Shown: positions 1-8,473 of the stretch, in pieces
Layout: each line of letters opens with the position of its first letter
Numbering within the stretch: position 1 is the first letter of the stretch
Source: a bacterium
Lineage (GTDB): Bacteria; Cyanobacteriota; Vampirovibrionia; Gastranaerophilales; Gastranaerophilaceae
NCBI GenBank assembly: GCA_017541465.1
Contig: JAFXYZ010000020.1
Location: forward strand, 1 to 48,006
Length of the DNA stretch: 48,006 nucleotides
Direction: 5' to 3'
Translations under genes and position numbers: made by a program
The notes under the pieces: generated by a model
Seen by the model: the letters and a program-made list of their open reading frames with translations, nothing else
Told to the model about the DNA's origin: nothing
The model's database searches: none

Positions 1-123
1 AGGAATGCCCAACTTACGTTTTTATAATCGGTAGACTAAAGTCTACCCTGTGAACTCTGATTGTCGTGTTTTACAACACGACCTATCTGCTTTTTTATTT
101 TTGTCAGGCAATGCCTGACCTAC
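1..123. repeat. Cluster of four short palindromic (REP-like) repeats
   Basis: Four different palindromes lie in tandem: 1-17 (cut by the window edge, family GTAAGTTGGGCATTCC), 30-49 (GGTAGACTAAAGTCTACCCT), 63-86 (stem GTCGTGTT/AACACGAC) and 103-123 (stem GTCAGGCA/TGCCTGAC). On the minus strand each begins with a GTAGG- or GTAAG-like foot followed by the palindrome. Copies of two of these families recur elsewhere in the window. The stem sequences are unrelated but the architecture is the same, as in REP elements with a GTRG foot. The rest of 1-172 holds no gene. Confidence 0.75.
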
Positions 124-172
124 ATTTTATGATAATTATTGACAACTCTGAAAAAATTCTTATATAAAAAAT

Positions 173-544
173 ATGTTTAATTTAATGAAAATGTTTAATG
201 AGTGTAAGCATGAGAAGGTCAGCTATCTGGTAAAAAGTTCTTACTGTCCCGACTGCGGTGCGTATATCGAAAACAAGTTTTATCTTGTCAGGTGTTCGTG
301 CTGCAACATCAAAAGAAAAGGGCTGCTCAGGGGGGAAGAAATAATCGCGGAGGACACCTTCTGCCACAACTGCGGTTCAAATAGGTTCTATATTGAAGAA
401 CTGCCCTCCCCCACCATATTTGATATGGAATATATGGTGATAAAAAAGGAGGCAAAAGTACTTGCAAAAAGACATCCGACCTGCCAAATATGGGTTGAAA
501 CACCGCAGATTATCAAACCAAAGATGCTGACATTAAACGATTAA
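173..544 (+). CDS. Small cysteine-rich (zinc-ribbon-like) protein
   Basis: A 123-residue soluble protein of unknown function. It has three cysteine pairs or clusters, CPDCG (about residues 25-29), CSCC (41-44) and CHNCG (64-68), spaced like two zinc ribbons sharing a middle knuckle. The C-terminal third has no cysteines and looks like a small mixed alpha/beta tail. No signal peptide or membrane segment is visible. The first ATG has no clear Shine-Dalgarno; a start at the ATG of 188 (MKMFNECKHEK) would lose only five residues and keep every cysteine. The gene stands alone and ends in a strong hairpin terminator shared with the convergent DHH gene. The zinc binding is inferred from the cysteine spacing; I do not recognise the family. 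Confidence 0.6.
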   Translation: MFNLMKMFNECKHEKVSYLVKSSYCPDCGAYIENKFYLVRCSCCNIKRKGLLRGEEIIAEDTFCHNCGSNRFYIEELPSPTIFDMEYMVIKKEAKVLAKRHPTCQIWVETPQIIKPKMLTLND

Positions 545-570
545 AAGGGTTCAACAGAACCCTTTTATTT
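543..570. terminator. Bidirectional intrinsic terminator
   Basis: Perfect 10-bp stem AAAAGGGTTC / GAACCCTTTT with a short loop, flanked by A and T runs. It overlaps the stop codon of the zinc-ribbon gene and sits at the 3' end of the convergent DHH gene, so it can end both transcripts. Confidence 0.85.
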
Positions 571-1494
571 TTAAACTCTGAATCTGTCAATTAATTCATT
601 CAAAACATCGGTTGCCCTGTAGTTTTCTATCTGGCATGAACCCGAGTTTGAATGACCTCCGCCGCCGTATTCGTTCATTATCTCGGCAATATCAACATCA
701 GCCGAACGGTTAACAATTGACTTACCGACCGCAAAGGTGGTTTTGTCGTTATGCCCCTTCATACAGTATATAGAAATATTACAATGAGGGAAAAGCGCAT
801 AAACCATAAACCTGTTGCCTGCATAAATGATGTTTTCATCTCTTATATCAACAATAACTACATTGTCTTTTACTCTTGAACACTGTTTTATCTGCTTTTT
901 GAAGGAATATTCTTCTCTCTTATACATCTTAATTCTCTCGATAATATCCTGCTGGTCGAGAATTTCATCAAGAGTCATAGTTCTTAAATAATCAACAAAA
1001 TTATGCATCAAAACATAGTTTGAAACACTGAAGTTTTTATATCTTCCAAGCCCTGTACGGGGATCAACAATATAATTAAGCAATACCCATCCTTTAGGGT
1101 TCAGTATATCTTCTTTTGTATAACTTGTTGTATCGGCTCTGTCAACAGCATCGATCAATTCAACAAACTTATCCCCGAATTTTTCCTCACCGCCAAGATA
1201 TTCATAAACAAGCCTTGAAGAAGAAGGCGCGCTGGTCTCAAGAATAAGGTTATCCTTAGGTTCATCAGCCCTGTATTTGCCGCTGGCATGGTGGTCGAAC
1301 GCCAAATAAACATTCTTACAATACGGCAAACCTGTTGTAATGTGCTTATCGGTAACCTCAACAAGCCCATCCTGAACGTCCTGGGGATGAACAAATTCAA
1401 TCTCCTCGACTATTCCCGCTTCTTTTAATAATGCCGCACTGACAAGCCCGTCAAAATTACTTCTCGTCAGTAATGTATATTTTTCGCTGTCCAC
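571..1494 (-). CDS. DHH/DHHA1-family phosphoesterase
   Basis: A metal-dependent phosphoesterase of the DHH superfamily, which includes RecJ, NrnA-type oligoribonucleases and c-di-AMP phosphodiesterases. The N-terminal DHH domain shows an NFDGLVSA metal motif near residue 13 and the signature FDHHASG near residue 67; the C-terminal DHHA1 domain carries the glycine-rich substrate loop GGGGHSNSGS near residue 278. The upstream ATG at 1527 has no ribosome site, whereas GTG at 1494 is preceded by GGAGG with a 7-base gap, so I place the start there (307 residues). It follows valS by 54 bases and is probably cotranscribed with it. The middle region is longer than in NrnA, and the exact substrate cannot be read from the sequence. 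Confidence 0.85.
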   Translation of the reverse strand: MDSEKYTLLTRSNFDGLVSAALLKEAGIVEEIEFVHPQDVQDGLVEVTDKHITTGLPYCKNVYLAFDHHASGKYRADEPKDNLILETSAPSSSRLVYEYLGGEEKFGDKFVELIDAVDRADTTSYTKEDILNPKGWVLLNYIVDPRTGLGRYKNFSVSNYVLMHNFVDYLRTMTLDEILDQQDIIERIKMYKREEYSFKKQIKQCSRVKDNVVIVDIRDENIIYAGNRFMVYALFPHCNISIYCMKGHNDKTTFAVGKSIVNRSADVDIAEIMNEYGGGGHSNSGSCQIENYRATDVLNELIDRFRV

Positions 1495-1548
1495 TATCTT
1501 GCCTCCATAATATATATAAAATACCAAATTTTATATAATTAATCAACT

Positions 1549-4200
1549 TTATATTTTTAATGACTCAACAAGTTCTTCTATCGCCTTTTGAGTTTGTTCG
1601 AGCTCCTCAATTCTTTCCTTTGTCTGATTAACAAGCTCAACAGGTGCGTTTGCAACAAACTTCGGATTATTTACCCTGCCAAGAAGCGACTTTTTCTCAT
1701 TAAGAATTTTTTCGAGTTTTTTATTTTGTCTTTCTATCTCAGAGTTAATATCGATAAGGTCTTTAAGCGGAATAATAATCTTGGAATTGCCGACAATGGC
1801 GGAGGCAGACTGTTTAATGCCTTCACCTTCTTTCGCATCAATGTATTTTATTCCTTCAACCCTCGCCAAACGCTTGATATAGGCTTCAATATCCTTAAAT
1901 ATTTCCTCTTCTTTACCCTCCGAAATAATTTCTATATTCATCTTTAAAGAAACAGGGATGTTGAACGCCTGTCTTACGTTTCTCAGAGATTTAATAGTCT
2001 CAAAGACAAACTCCATCTCTCTCGCTTCCGTTTCAAAAGAGAGTTTTTCACTGTAGGTCGGAAACTTAGACTTCATTAACAATTTTTCATCTTTCTGAAG
2101 CGGAAGTTTTTGCCAGATAGCCTCTGTAATATGCGGCATAATCGGATGAAGAAGTCTTAAAGTCTGATCAAGTACATATAACAATACTCTCTGGGTATTT
2201 GCTTTTAGTTTTTCATCGTTCAGCTGAATTTTGGCGATTTCAACATACCAATCGCAGTATGAATTCCAGAAAAATTCATAGAGAGTATGCGCGGTTTCGC
2301 CTATTCTGTAGTTTTCGATGTTCTCATTTATTTCTTTTGCAGTCTTGTTGAGTTTATCGAGAATCCATTTGTCCGCAATAGTCAGACTGCCAAAATCTAT
2401 CGGCTTGTTATCAACACCATCAAGGTTAATCATAACAAATCTTGAAGCATTCCAGATTTTGTTTGCGAAGTTTCTTCCGTACTCAAACCGCTCATCGCTG
2501 ATTTTAATATCCTGTCCGCCGTAAGTACAGAGAGAAGTTAAGGTAAATCTCAGAGCATCACAGCCGTATTTATCAATAATTCCGACAGGATCAATAGTGT
2601 TTCCTTTTGATTTTGACATCTTCTGCCCGAGTTCATCTCTGATAAGCCCGTGGATATAAACGGTTGAGAAGGGAGCTTTGCCCGAAAACTCATAACCGCT
2701 GACTATCATTCTGGCCACCCAGAAGAAGATAATATCAAATCCCGTAACCAAAACACTTGTCGGATAGAATTTCTTAAAATCGGGATTTTCCGTATTCGGC
2801 CAGCCGAGTGTGGATAGAGGCCATAAGCCCGATGAAAACCAGGTATCCATAACGTCTGAATCCTGAACGTAATTCTCGGGATCAGGGTTTTCTTTTGCAA
2901 CCACCATTTCCCCTGTCGTCTTGTGGTAGTATGCGGGAATCTGATGTCCCCACCACAACTGACGGGAAATACACCAGTCGCGGATATTTGTCATCCACCC
3001 GAGATAATTCTTTGTCCACCTTTCGGGAACAAACCTGAGTTCGCCCTTATCAATAGCTTCAATAGCGGCTTTTGCAAGCGGTTCCATTTTGACAAACCAC
3101 TGTTCGGATAAAAGCGGTTCTATTGTTGTATTACATCTCTGGCACTTGCCTACATTGTGTTCAATAGGTACAATTCTTATCAATGAATTGTTTAATTTTA
3201 AAAGCCCGACTGTCTTTTCTCTTGCTTCAAATCTGTCTAAGCCCTGAACATCAGGGTGTACTTCTTCGCAGGTTTTCATTTTGCCCTGTTCATCAATAAC
3301 CCAGATAGGTTTAAGCCCGTGTCTTTTGCCTACTTCATAGTCGTTAGGATCGTGTGCGGGTGTAATTTTGAGTGCGCCCGTTCCAAAACTCTTATCTACA
3401 TAATCATCTGCAATAATCGGAATTTCTCTGCCCGTCAGAGGTATGCAGACTGTCTTTCCGACCAAATCTTTATATTTGTAGTCTGTCGGGTTTACTGCTA
3501 TCGCAACATCACCATAAATTGTTTCAGGTCTTGTTGTTGCAACAACAATAGCGCCGGGTTCATCTTTTAAGGGGTAGCTGATTTCCCAGAGGTTGCTCTT
3601 TTCTGTTTCATAGTCCGTTTCGATGTCTGAAATAGCGCTCTGGCAACGGGGACACCAGTTTACAATATATGCACCTTTATAGATTAAACCCTTTTCATAT
3701 AATCTGACAAAAACCTCTTTTACCGCGTCAGAGCAGCCTTTATCCAGAGTAAATCTTTCTCTTGAACGGTCAAAAGAAGCGCCCAGTCTCTTAAACTGGT
3801 TTAAAATAGAGCTTTTATGCTCGTTTGCCCAAACCCATGTTTTTTCAACAAATTTTTCTCTGCCAAGGTCAAATCTTGTTTTGCCTTCCATTCTCAAATT
3901 CTTTTCAACAACGTTCTGAGTGGCAATTCCGGCGTGGTCTGTTCCCGGAACCCAAAGGGTTTCATAACCTGACATTCTGTGGTAGCGGACAAGAATATCC
4001 TGCAAAGTACCGTCAAGAGCATGCCCCATGTGAAGAACACCCGTAACATTCGGAGGGGGAATAACTATTGAATACGGTGGTTTTTGAGAGGAGGAATCAG
4101 CCTTAAATGCGTCCTCACTTTCCCACAACTTATAAATTTCTTCCTCTGTATTCTTTGCATCATAAACTGCCGGAATACTGTCTATATCAACTGTTGCCAT
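1549..4200 (-). CDS. valS: Valyl-tRNA synthetase
   Basis: Class I aminoacyl-tRNA synthetase that charges tRNA-Val in the cytoplasm. At 883 residues it has the normal bacterial length. Visible motifs are the HIGH box as HMGH (residues 57-60, after PPPNVTG), the KMSKS box (about 527-531), the inserted editing domain that hydrolyses mischarged Thr-tRNA (with the TTRPET segment), and a C-terminal coiled-coil arm (roughly 815-880, rich in E, K and Q). The start ATG follows an AGGG ribosome site. An extended -10 (TG-T-TATGAT, minus strand about 4243-4250) is a possible promoter. No T-box specifier or antiterminator was found in the 160-base leader. Confidence 0.98.
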   Translation of the reverse strand: MATVDIDSIPAVYDAKNTEEEIYKLWESEDAFKADSSSQKPPYSIVIPPPNVTGVLHMGHALDGTLQDILVRYHRMSGYETLWVPGTDHAGIATQNVVEKNLRMEGKTRFDLGREKFVEKTWVWANEHKSSILNQFKRLGASFDRSRERFTLDKGCSDAVKEVFVRLYEKGLIYKGAYIVNWCPRCQSAISDIETDYETEKSNLWEISYPLKDEPGAIVVATTRPETIYGDVAIAVNPTDYKYKDLVGKTVCIPLTGREIPIIADDYVDKSFGTGALKITPAHDPNDYEVGKRHGLKPIWVIDEQGKMKTCEEVHPDVQGLDRFEAREKTVGLLKLNNSLIRIVPIEHNVGKCQRCNTTIEPLLSEQWFVKMEPLAKAAIEAIDKGELRFVPERWTKNYLGWMTNIRDWCISRQLWWGHQIPAYYHKTTGEMVVAKENPDPENYVQDSDVMDTWFSSGLWPLSTLGWPNTENPDFKKFYPTSVLVTGFDIIFFWVARMIVSGYEFSGKAPFSTVYIHGLIRDELGQKMSKSKGNTIDPVGIIDKYGCDALRFTLTSLCTYGGQDIKISDERFEYGRNFANKIWNASRFVMINLDGVDNKPIDFGSLTIADKWILDKLNKTAKEINENIENYRIGETAHTLYEFFWNSYCDWYVEIAKIQLNDEKLKANTQRVLLYVLDQTLRLLHPIMPHITEAIWQKLPLQKDEKLLMKSKFPTYSEKLSFETEAREMEFVFETIKSLRNVRQAFNIPVSLKMNIEIISEGKEEEIFKDIEAYIKRLARVEGIKYIDAKEGEGIKQSASAIVGNSKIIIPLKDLIDINSEIERQNKKLEKILNEKKSLLGRVNNPKFVANAPVELVNQTKERIEELEQTQKAIEELVESLKI

Positions 4201-4363
4201 AATATTTTACCCTTTTGGTTTGTGTAAACTAATCTATAAAAAATCATAACACAAACGCTCTTTTTTTGTTCAAAAAAGAGCATTAAATTTATTTTTAATA
4301 TTGGTAGACTAAAGTCTACCCTACTGACTGACTTTTATCACATAATCTACAAACTAAAAACTT
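4201..4363. repeat. Intergenic hairpin and REP-like palindrome
   Basis: Between pilin 1 and valS there are two inverted repeats. 4257-4281 has stem GCTCTTTTTT/AAAAAAGAGC, a possible terminator for pilin 1. 4303-4322 is GGTAGACTAAAGTCTACCCT, identical to the copies at 30-49 and 47128-47147. Confidence 0.7.
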
Positions 4364-5176
4364 TTAATAATTCATTTTCCAGCCTTCACGCATAATCTTT
4401 CCGGCACAAGTCCAACCACTGCTTGTTCCATTAGGATCACACTGTTCATCAACTGTTTCTTTTGTTTCATAAGGCCAACTTTTACTTGCAGTGTTATATT
4501 CACCTCCAGCAATATATGTCCCATCCGGCATTACATTATTCGTAAAAGGAAATAAATTAATTGAAAATAAATCTCTACCAATTTGATTAGGCTTTCTATG
4601 TCCATTTACATCAATATCAAAACAAATACAACGAGTTTTATTTTCTATACATTGATCAAATAATTCAATATACATTAATGAACCATCATTCAATACAATT
4701 TTATAATAATTGTTTGATACATTATCATAAATAGCTCCCTCAACACCATTAATCTTTTTATATTTTGTATTTTTAGGAAAACAACCTTCACCTGTACTAT
4801 AACCACAATTTTTTGAAATTTGTAAATATGGCAAAATATACTTTTTTATAAAAATTTCTCTTGTTTCATTTGTAGTAGCAGAAGAAAAATCCCATGTATC
4901 AACCGGACCGTTATCCATTTGACTTTTTTGCATAGCCTGAGAAATAACAGAATAATTCTTTTTAAAGGCAGTTGCAAAAGCCTCATTTCGATATTGTTGA
5001 ATCATAGTCGGAACAGTTATCGCTGCAATAACGCCAATGATAACAAGAGTTATCAAAACTTCTGCGAGGGTGAAGGCGTTTGCTACCCTCTCCGAGGGAG
5101 AGGGGCTGGGGGAGAGGGTTGTACTTTCATTTATTTTAACCCTACGGGCAGAACCCTCTCCTAAATCCTCTCCCAT
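4364..5176 (-). CDS. Type IV pilin-like protein (pilin 1); C-tract puts it out of frame with its true start
   Basis: Prepilin with the class III-like motif (A)FTLAEVLITLVIIG at about residues 34-48, a single hydrophobic N-terminal helix, then a polar head with paired cysteines and the motif DVNGHRKPNQIGRD shared by all four pilins here. It is expected to be cut by prepilin peptidase before F and to assemble in a pilus or pseudopilus. The ATG at 5176 lies inside a repeat hairpin and has no ribosome site. The natural start is ATG 5258, preceded by AGAGAG and a promoter matching those of pilins 2 and 3. From that ATG the nine-C tract (5219-5227) leads to TGA after 14 codons; eight C would join it to this frame. 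Either a phase-OFF gene or a frameshifted one. Confidence 0.8.
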   Translation of the reverse strand: MGEDLGEGSARRVKINESTTLSPSPSPSERVANAFTLAEVLITLVIIGVIAAITVPTMIQQYRNEAFATAFKKNYSVISQAMQKSQMDNGPVDTWDFSSATTNETREIFIKKYILPYLQISKNCGYSTGEGCFPKNTKYKKINGVEGAIYDNVSNNYYKIVLNDGSLMYIELFDQCIENKTRCICFDIDVNGHRKPNQIGRDLFSINLFPFTNNVMPDGTYIAGGEYNTASKSWPYETKETVDEQCDPNGTSSGWTCAGKIMREGWKMNY

Positions 5177-5183
5177 AGAGAGG
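5086..5183. repeat. Inverted REP doublet inside pilin 1 leader
   Basis: Two palindromic units face each other. 5086-5121 has stem CCCTCTCC/GGGAGAGG followed by tail CTGGGGGAGAGGGTTG. 5151-5183 is the opposite orientation, with tail GAACCCTCTCCTAAAT and stem CCTCTCCC/AGAGAGG. Read on the minus strand the doublet is translated, in the pilin frame, as part of the leader (it gives the ESTTLSPSPSPSERV stretch). The architecture matches the doublets in pilins 2 and 4 and the repeats around the DUF559 gene. Confidence 0.75.
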
Positions 5184-5218
5184 ACTTTAGTATTAATTAC
5201 ATAATCATTTATTTCATA

Positions 5219-5227
5219 GGGGGGGGG
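5219..5227 (-). repeat. Homopolymeric C9 tract in pilin 1 reading frame
   Basis: Nine G on the plus strand, read as nine C in the pilin message, 12 codons after ATG 5258 (codons GTT CCT A + C run). Nine is one too many to reach the pilin frame; eight or eleven would be in frame. Confidence 0.85.
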
Positions 5228-5291
5228 TAGGAACTAAGTCATTTTTTCTTGTAAACATAACTATCTCTCTTTCTCTAAAGTATTTAATAAT

Positions 5292-5320
5292 ATATTATCA
5301 AATATTCCCAATTTTGTAAA
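5292..5320 (-). promoter_or_regulatory. Conserved pilin promoter (pilin 1)
   Basis: Minus strand: -35 TTTACA (5315-5320), 17-base spacer, extended -10 TGA-TAATAT (5292-5297). The spacer is almost identical to those of pilins 2 and 3 (GGGAATATTTGA shared). A REP-like palindrome sits just upstream at 5336-5359. Confidence 0.75.
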
Positions 5321-5335
5321 TTTATAACATTTTTT

Positions 5336-5359
5336 GTTGGGCAGGAATGCCCAACTTAC
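5336..5359. repeat. REP-like palindrome upstream of pilin 1 promoter
   Basis: Stem GTTGGGCA/TGCCCAAC with foot GTAAG on the minus strand. The copy plus the following ~60 bases is an inverted duplicate of 13939-14006 upstream of pilin 2. Confidence 0.85.
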
Positions 5360-5443
5360 ATTTTACATTTTGATTCCGTATTTTGTCGGTAAAAGAAAGT
5401 TAAATAAGAAATCTAAAATTGTTCATTTTGAAAAATATTTTTT

Positions 5444-5452
5444 TGGTATAAT
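5444..5452 (+). promoter_or_regulatory. Extended -10 promoter for SNF2 helicase gene
   Basis: TGG-TATAAT at 5444-5452, preceded by a T run and no good -35. It lies about 19 bases upstream of the TTG start and just ahead of the AAGAGGA ribosome site. Confidence 0.55.
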
Positions 5453-5470
5453 GAACAAATAAGAGGAAAT

Positions 5471-8400
5471 TTGGAAAAAGTATTTATGACTCAGACAGAC
5501 ATTGACTATAAAGATTTTACGTTTTCATTCAAGAAAAATAACTTAGATGAACTCTTTCACAACCTGACTGAAAACCCTTTAGGGTTAGAGAAAAAAGATT
5601 TCAGACTGACTTTAAGCACACTCTATCAGGTGGTAGAGGATGAGTTTGAGCCCTATTTCGTTACCGCAAACAAGGTTTTGAGAAACACTGATTTCTATAT
5701 TTTCGACCAAAACGGCAAACTTTCGGTCTTTGTTACCCCCACAAACAACTTTGATTTCTTTGTTAAATCAAAAGGTTCTCTCTACCGTTTTTCCTCGACT
5801 ACAAAAGAAGTTAACGGCAGAGATGAGATAGGATATATTGTTCCCGTTGAGATTATCTGGGAATACTTTGCAGGATTTGAGTCCACGATTGATGTTGAAT
5901 ACGCAAGCGATTCTTTTAAACTTCTGAATATTTTAACTCAGTTTGTCAAAAAAGCAATAGCTAAGCTCTATTTCATGCCGAAGGTAACCAAAAAACAAAA
6001 CACCTTTTCAGTTTCCTATGAGCTCTATTCTTCAACAGACGAAATGCTCGATATTTTAGGAAGATTATACTCTCTCGACTTCAAAAACTTCGTGTCGGTT
6101 GACCATCCCGTTGATGTTTTAATCGAAAATTACCTTAATTATCAGCTTTTCCAGTTCCTCGGGCACAAGGCCTCAAGGTTTAAAGAGCTTATGGCGGGCA
6201 TTTATTTCATCAAACGCGGTGAAGCAAAAAGATATTACCGCTCGCTTGATGTCGCAGAAGCAATAGAAGAGTGGCTTGACGAGATTTATATCGGCAAATA
6301 CCCCGTTCTTCCGAGGTTTGATATTGAAAAAATAACGGAAGATGATTTTATTTTAACAATAAGTGTCAGAAGAAATGACAAAAAACCTTTAGAAGAACAG
6401 GAAACAATCCCGTTCGGTGAAATCTATAAACGTGATAAAATCTTCGATTTAAACGGTGATTATGTCGTTAATATAATCGAAAAACAACTCAATTATGCCC
6501 TTCGTTACTATCCCGAAATGGAGCCGTTGTTTGAGGATGAGGACAATTTAAAGCTCAATATGAACCTTAATGAGGTTTATAAACTCATGGCACAAACGGC
6601 ATATTACTTAAACAAAGCGGGAATTGACATCAGCTTCCCGCCAAACTTCGGCAATATCGTTGTCCCGAGAGCTTCTATCAACGCAAAAGTCAAGACTTCA
6701 AGACAGGCAGAGCTCGTTGAGTTCCTGAACGGCAACTCGGGAAGTATAAGTTTATCAAACATCTTTGATTTTTCATATAAAATCGCTATAGGAAACGAAA
6801 TGATTTCGGTTGAGGAGTTTGAAAAACTCGTCCATAACGCAAAAGGAATTGTTGCGTTTAAGGATAAATACATTCTCATTGACGAAACAGAAATTAAGAA
6901 AATTATAGACAAGGTCAAAAACCCGAAAATCGACAAGGTTACAAAGATGCAGATGCTCCACGCGGCGCTCTCGGGGAATCTTGAAGAATACGAATTTGAC
7001 TACGATGCAGCCTTCACGAACATCATAAAAGACCTCACAAAAACAGTAGAAATAAAAGTTCCTGAAACCCTCAACGGAGAATTAAGGCCATACCAGTTCA
7101 ACGGGTTAAAATGGCTCTATACAAACACCACAAAAGGTTTCGGCTCATGTATAGCAGACGATATGGGGCTTGGTAAAACTGTTCAGGTTATCAGTTTAAT
7201 CTTAAAATTAAAAGAAGAAAAGAAGTTAAAGCACCCCGTCATCGTTGTATGTCCGACAACACTTATGGGAAACTGGCTCAAAGAGCTTCAGGCATTTGCG
7301 CCCTCTCTCAAAGCCTCGGTTTACCACGGACCTGACAGAAAACTCGATTTAGAATCGGATATAATTATCACGACTTACGCGATTTTGAGAATAGACATTG
7401 AAGAGATAAAGAAAAACACCTGGGGACTTGTCGTTATTGATGAAGCGCAGAACATTAAAAACCCGGATACTTCCCAAACACTTGCGGTAAAAGAGTTAAA
7501 GGCGGATACAAAAATCGCTATGACGGGTACTCCCGTTGAAAACAAACTCACAGAGCTCTGGAGTATTTTTGATTTCATCAACAAAGGCTATTTAGGAACG
7601 ATAAGAGAGTTCCAGAAGAGCTATGCTATTCCTATTGAACGGTTTAAGCAGTATAACAGGGCGGATAAACTTAAACTGTCAATATCCCCCTTCTTATTAA
7701 GACGTTTAAAGACTGATAAATCAATCATCAACGACCTTCCCGAAAAACTCGTTATCGATGATTATTGCTATCTGACTAACCCTCAGGCGGCTTTATATGA
7801 GAAAACCCTCAATACTATTATGGATGAGATGCACAGTGCCTCGGGTATAAACAGACGTGGTATCATTTTTAAACTGATTACAGCTCTGAAACAGATATGT
7901 AACCACCCGTACCAGTATTTAAAATACGGGGATATGTCGAAGGATATTTCGGGAAAAACCGAAAAATTTATTTCACTTCTCTCTCAGATTATGGACAACA
8001 ACGAAAAAGTTATTGCCTTCACTCAGTATAAGGAAATGGGACATATTTTAGAGACCATAATCAAAAACGAGCTCGGAGTTGAGCCACTCTTCTTCCACGG
8101 CTCACTGAACCCCGTTCAGAGACAGAATATGCTCAATCAGTTTGAAACAGATAATAATTCAAAAATTATGCTTCTTTCTCTGAAAGCAGGGGGAACGGGT
8201 TTAAACCTGACCGGCGCAACAAACGTTATCCATTACGATTTATGGTGGAACCCCGCCGTTGAGGACCAGGCAACAGACAGAAGCTACCGTATCGGTCAGA
8301 CCAAAAACGTTATGGTACACAGACTTGTCACTATCGGAACCTTTGAAGAAAAGATAGACGAGATGATTAAGACGAAAAAAGAGCTCGTAAACCTTGCCGT

Positions 8401-8473
8401 CTTTGAAGGTGAAAAGAACATAACAGAACTGACCGATGAAGAAATTTACAACATCTTTTCTCTGTCAGGCTAG
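5471..8473 (+). CDS. SNF2-family helicase (HepA/RapA-like ATPase)
   Basis: A 1000-residue DNA-dependent ATPase/translocase of the SWI2/SNF2 class. The C-terminal half has the full motor: motif I DDMGLGKT (about 560-570), motif II DEAQ (about 656-659), motif III TGTPVENK, motif V GGTGLNL (about 905), motif VI DRSYRIGQ (about 935-941). The N-terminal 540 residues have no recognisable catalytic motif and probably bind DNA or partners. The TTG start at 5471 is close behind AAGAGGA; ATG 5486 (MTQTD) is an alternative with a long gap. The TAG stop overlaps the TAG stop of the convergent gene. Its job in the cell (transcription recycling, repair or defence) cannot be decided; no defence partners are adjacent. 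Confidence 0.92.
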   Translation: MEKVFMTQTDIDYKDFTFSFKKNNLDELFHNLTENPLGLEKKDFRLTLSTLYQVVEDEFEPYFVTANKVLRNTDFYIFDQNGKLSVFVTPTNNFDFFVKSKGSLYRFSSTTKEVNGRDEIGYIVPVEIIWEYFAGFESTIDVEYASDSFKLLNILTQFVKKAIAKLYFMPKVTKKQNTFSVSYELYSSTDEMLDILGRLYSLDFKNFVSVDHPVDVLIENYLNYQLFQFLGHKASRFKELMAGIYFIKRGEAKRYYRSLDVAEAIEEWLDEIYIGKYPVLPRFDIEKITEDDFILTISVRRNDKKPLEEQETIPFGEIYKRDKIFDLNGDYVVNIIEKQLNYALRYYPEMEPLFEDEDNLKLNMNLNEVYKLMAQTAYYLNKAGIDISFPPNFGNIVVPRASINAKVKTSRQAELVEFLNGNSGSISLSNIFDFSYKIAIGNEMISVEEFEKLVHNAKGIVAFKDKYILIDETEIKKIIDKVKNPKIDKVTKMQMLHAALSGNLEEYEFDYDAAFTNIIKDLTKTVEIKVPETLNGELRPYQFNGLKWLYTNTTKGFGSCIADDMGLGKTVQVISLILKLKEEKKLKHPVIVVCPTTLMGNWLKELQAFAPSLKASVYHGPDRKLDLESDIIITTYAILRIDIEEIKKNTWGLVVIDEAQNIKNPDTSQTLAVKELKADTKIAMTGTPVENKLTELWSIFDFINKGYLGTIREFQKSYAIPIERFKQYNRADKLKLSISPFLLRRLKTDKSIINDLPEKLVIDDYCYLTNPQAALYEKTLNTIMDEMHSASGINRRGIIFKLITALKQICNHPYQYLKYGDMSKDISGKTEKFISLLSQIMDNNEKVIAFTQYKEMGHILETIIKNELGVEPLFFHGSLNPVQRQNMLNQFETDNNSKIMLLSLKAGGTGLNLTGATNVIHYDLWWNPAVEDQATDRSYRIGQTKNVMVHRLVTIGTFEEKIDEMIKTKKELVNLAVFEGEKNITELTDEEIYNIFSLSG

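Noticed and set aside
1-123. CRISPR array at the left edge
   Set aside because: The palindromes have different sequences and irregular spacing; no direct repeats of 24-37 bases.
4201-4363. T-box riboswitch before valS
   Set aside because: No specifier loop, T-box sequence or antiterminator can be found in the 160-base leader.
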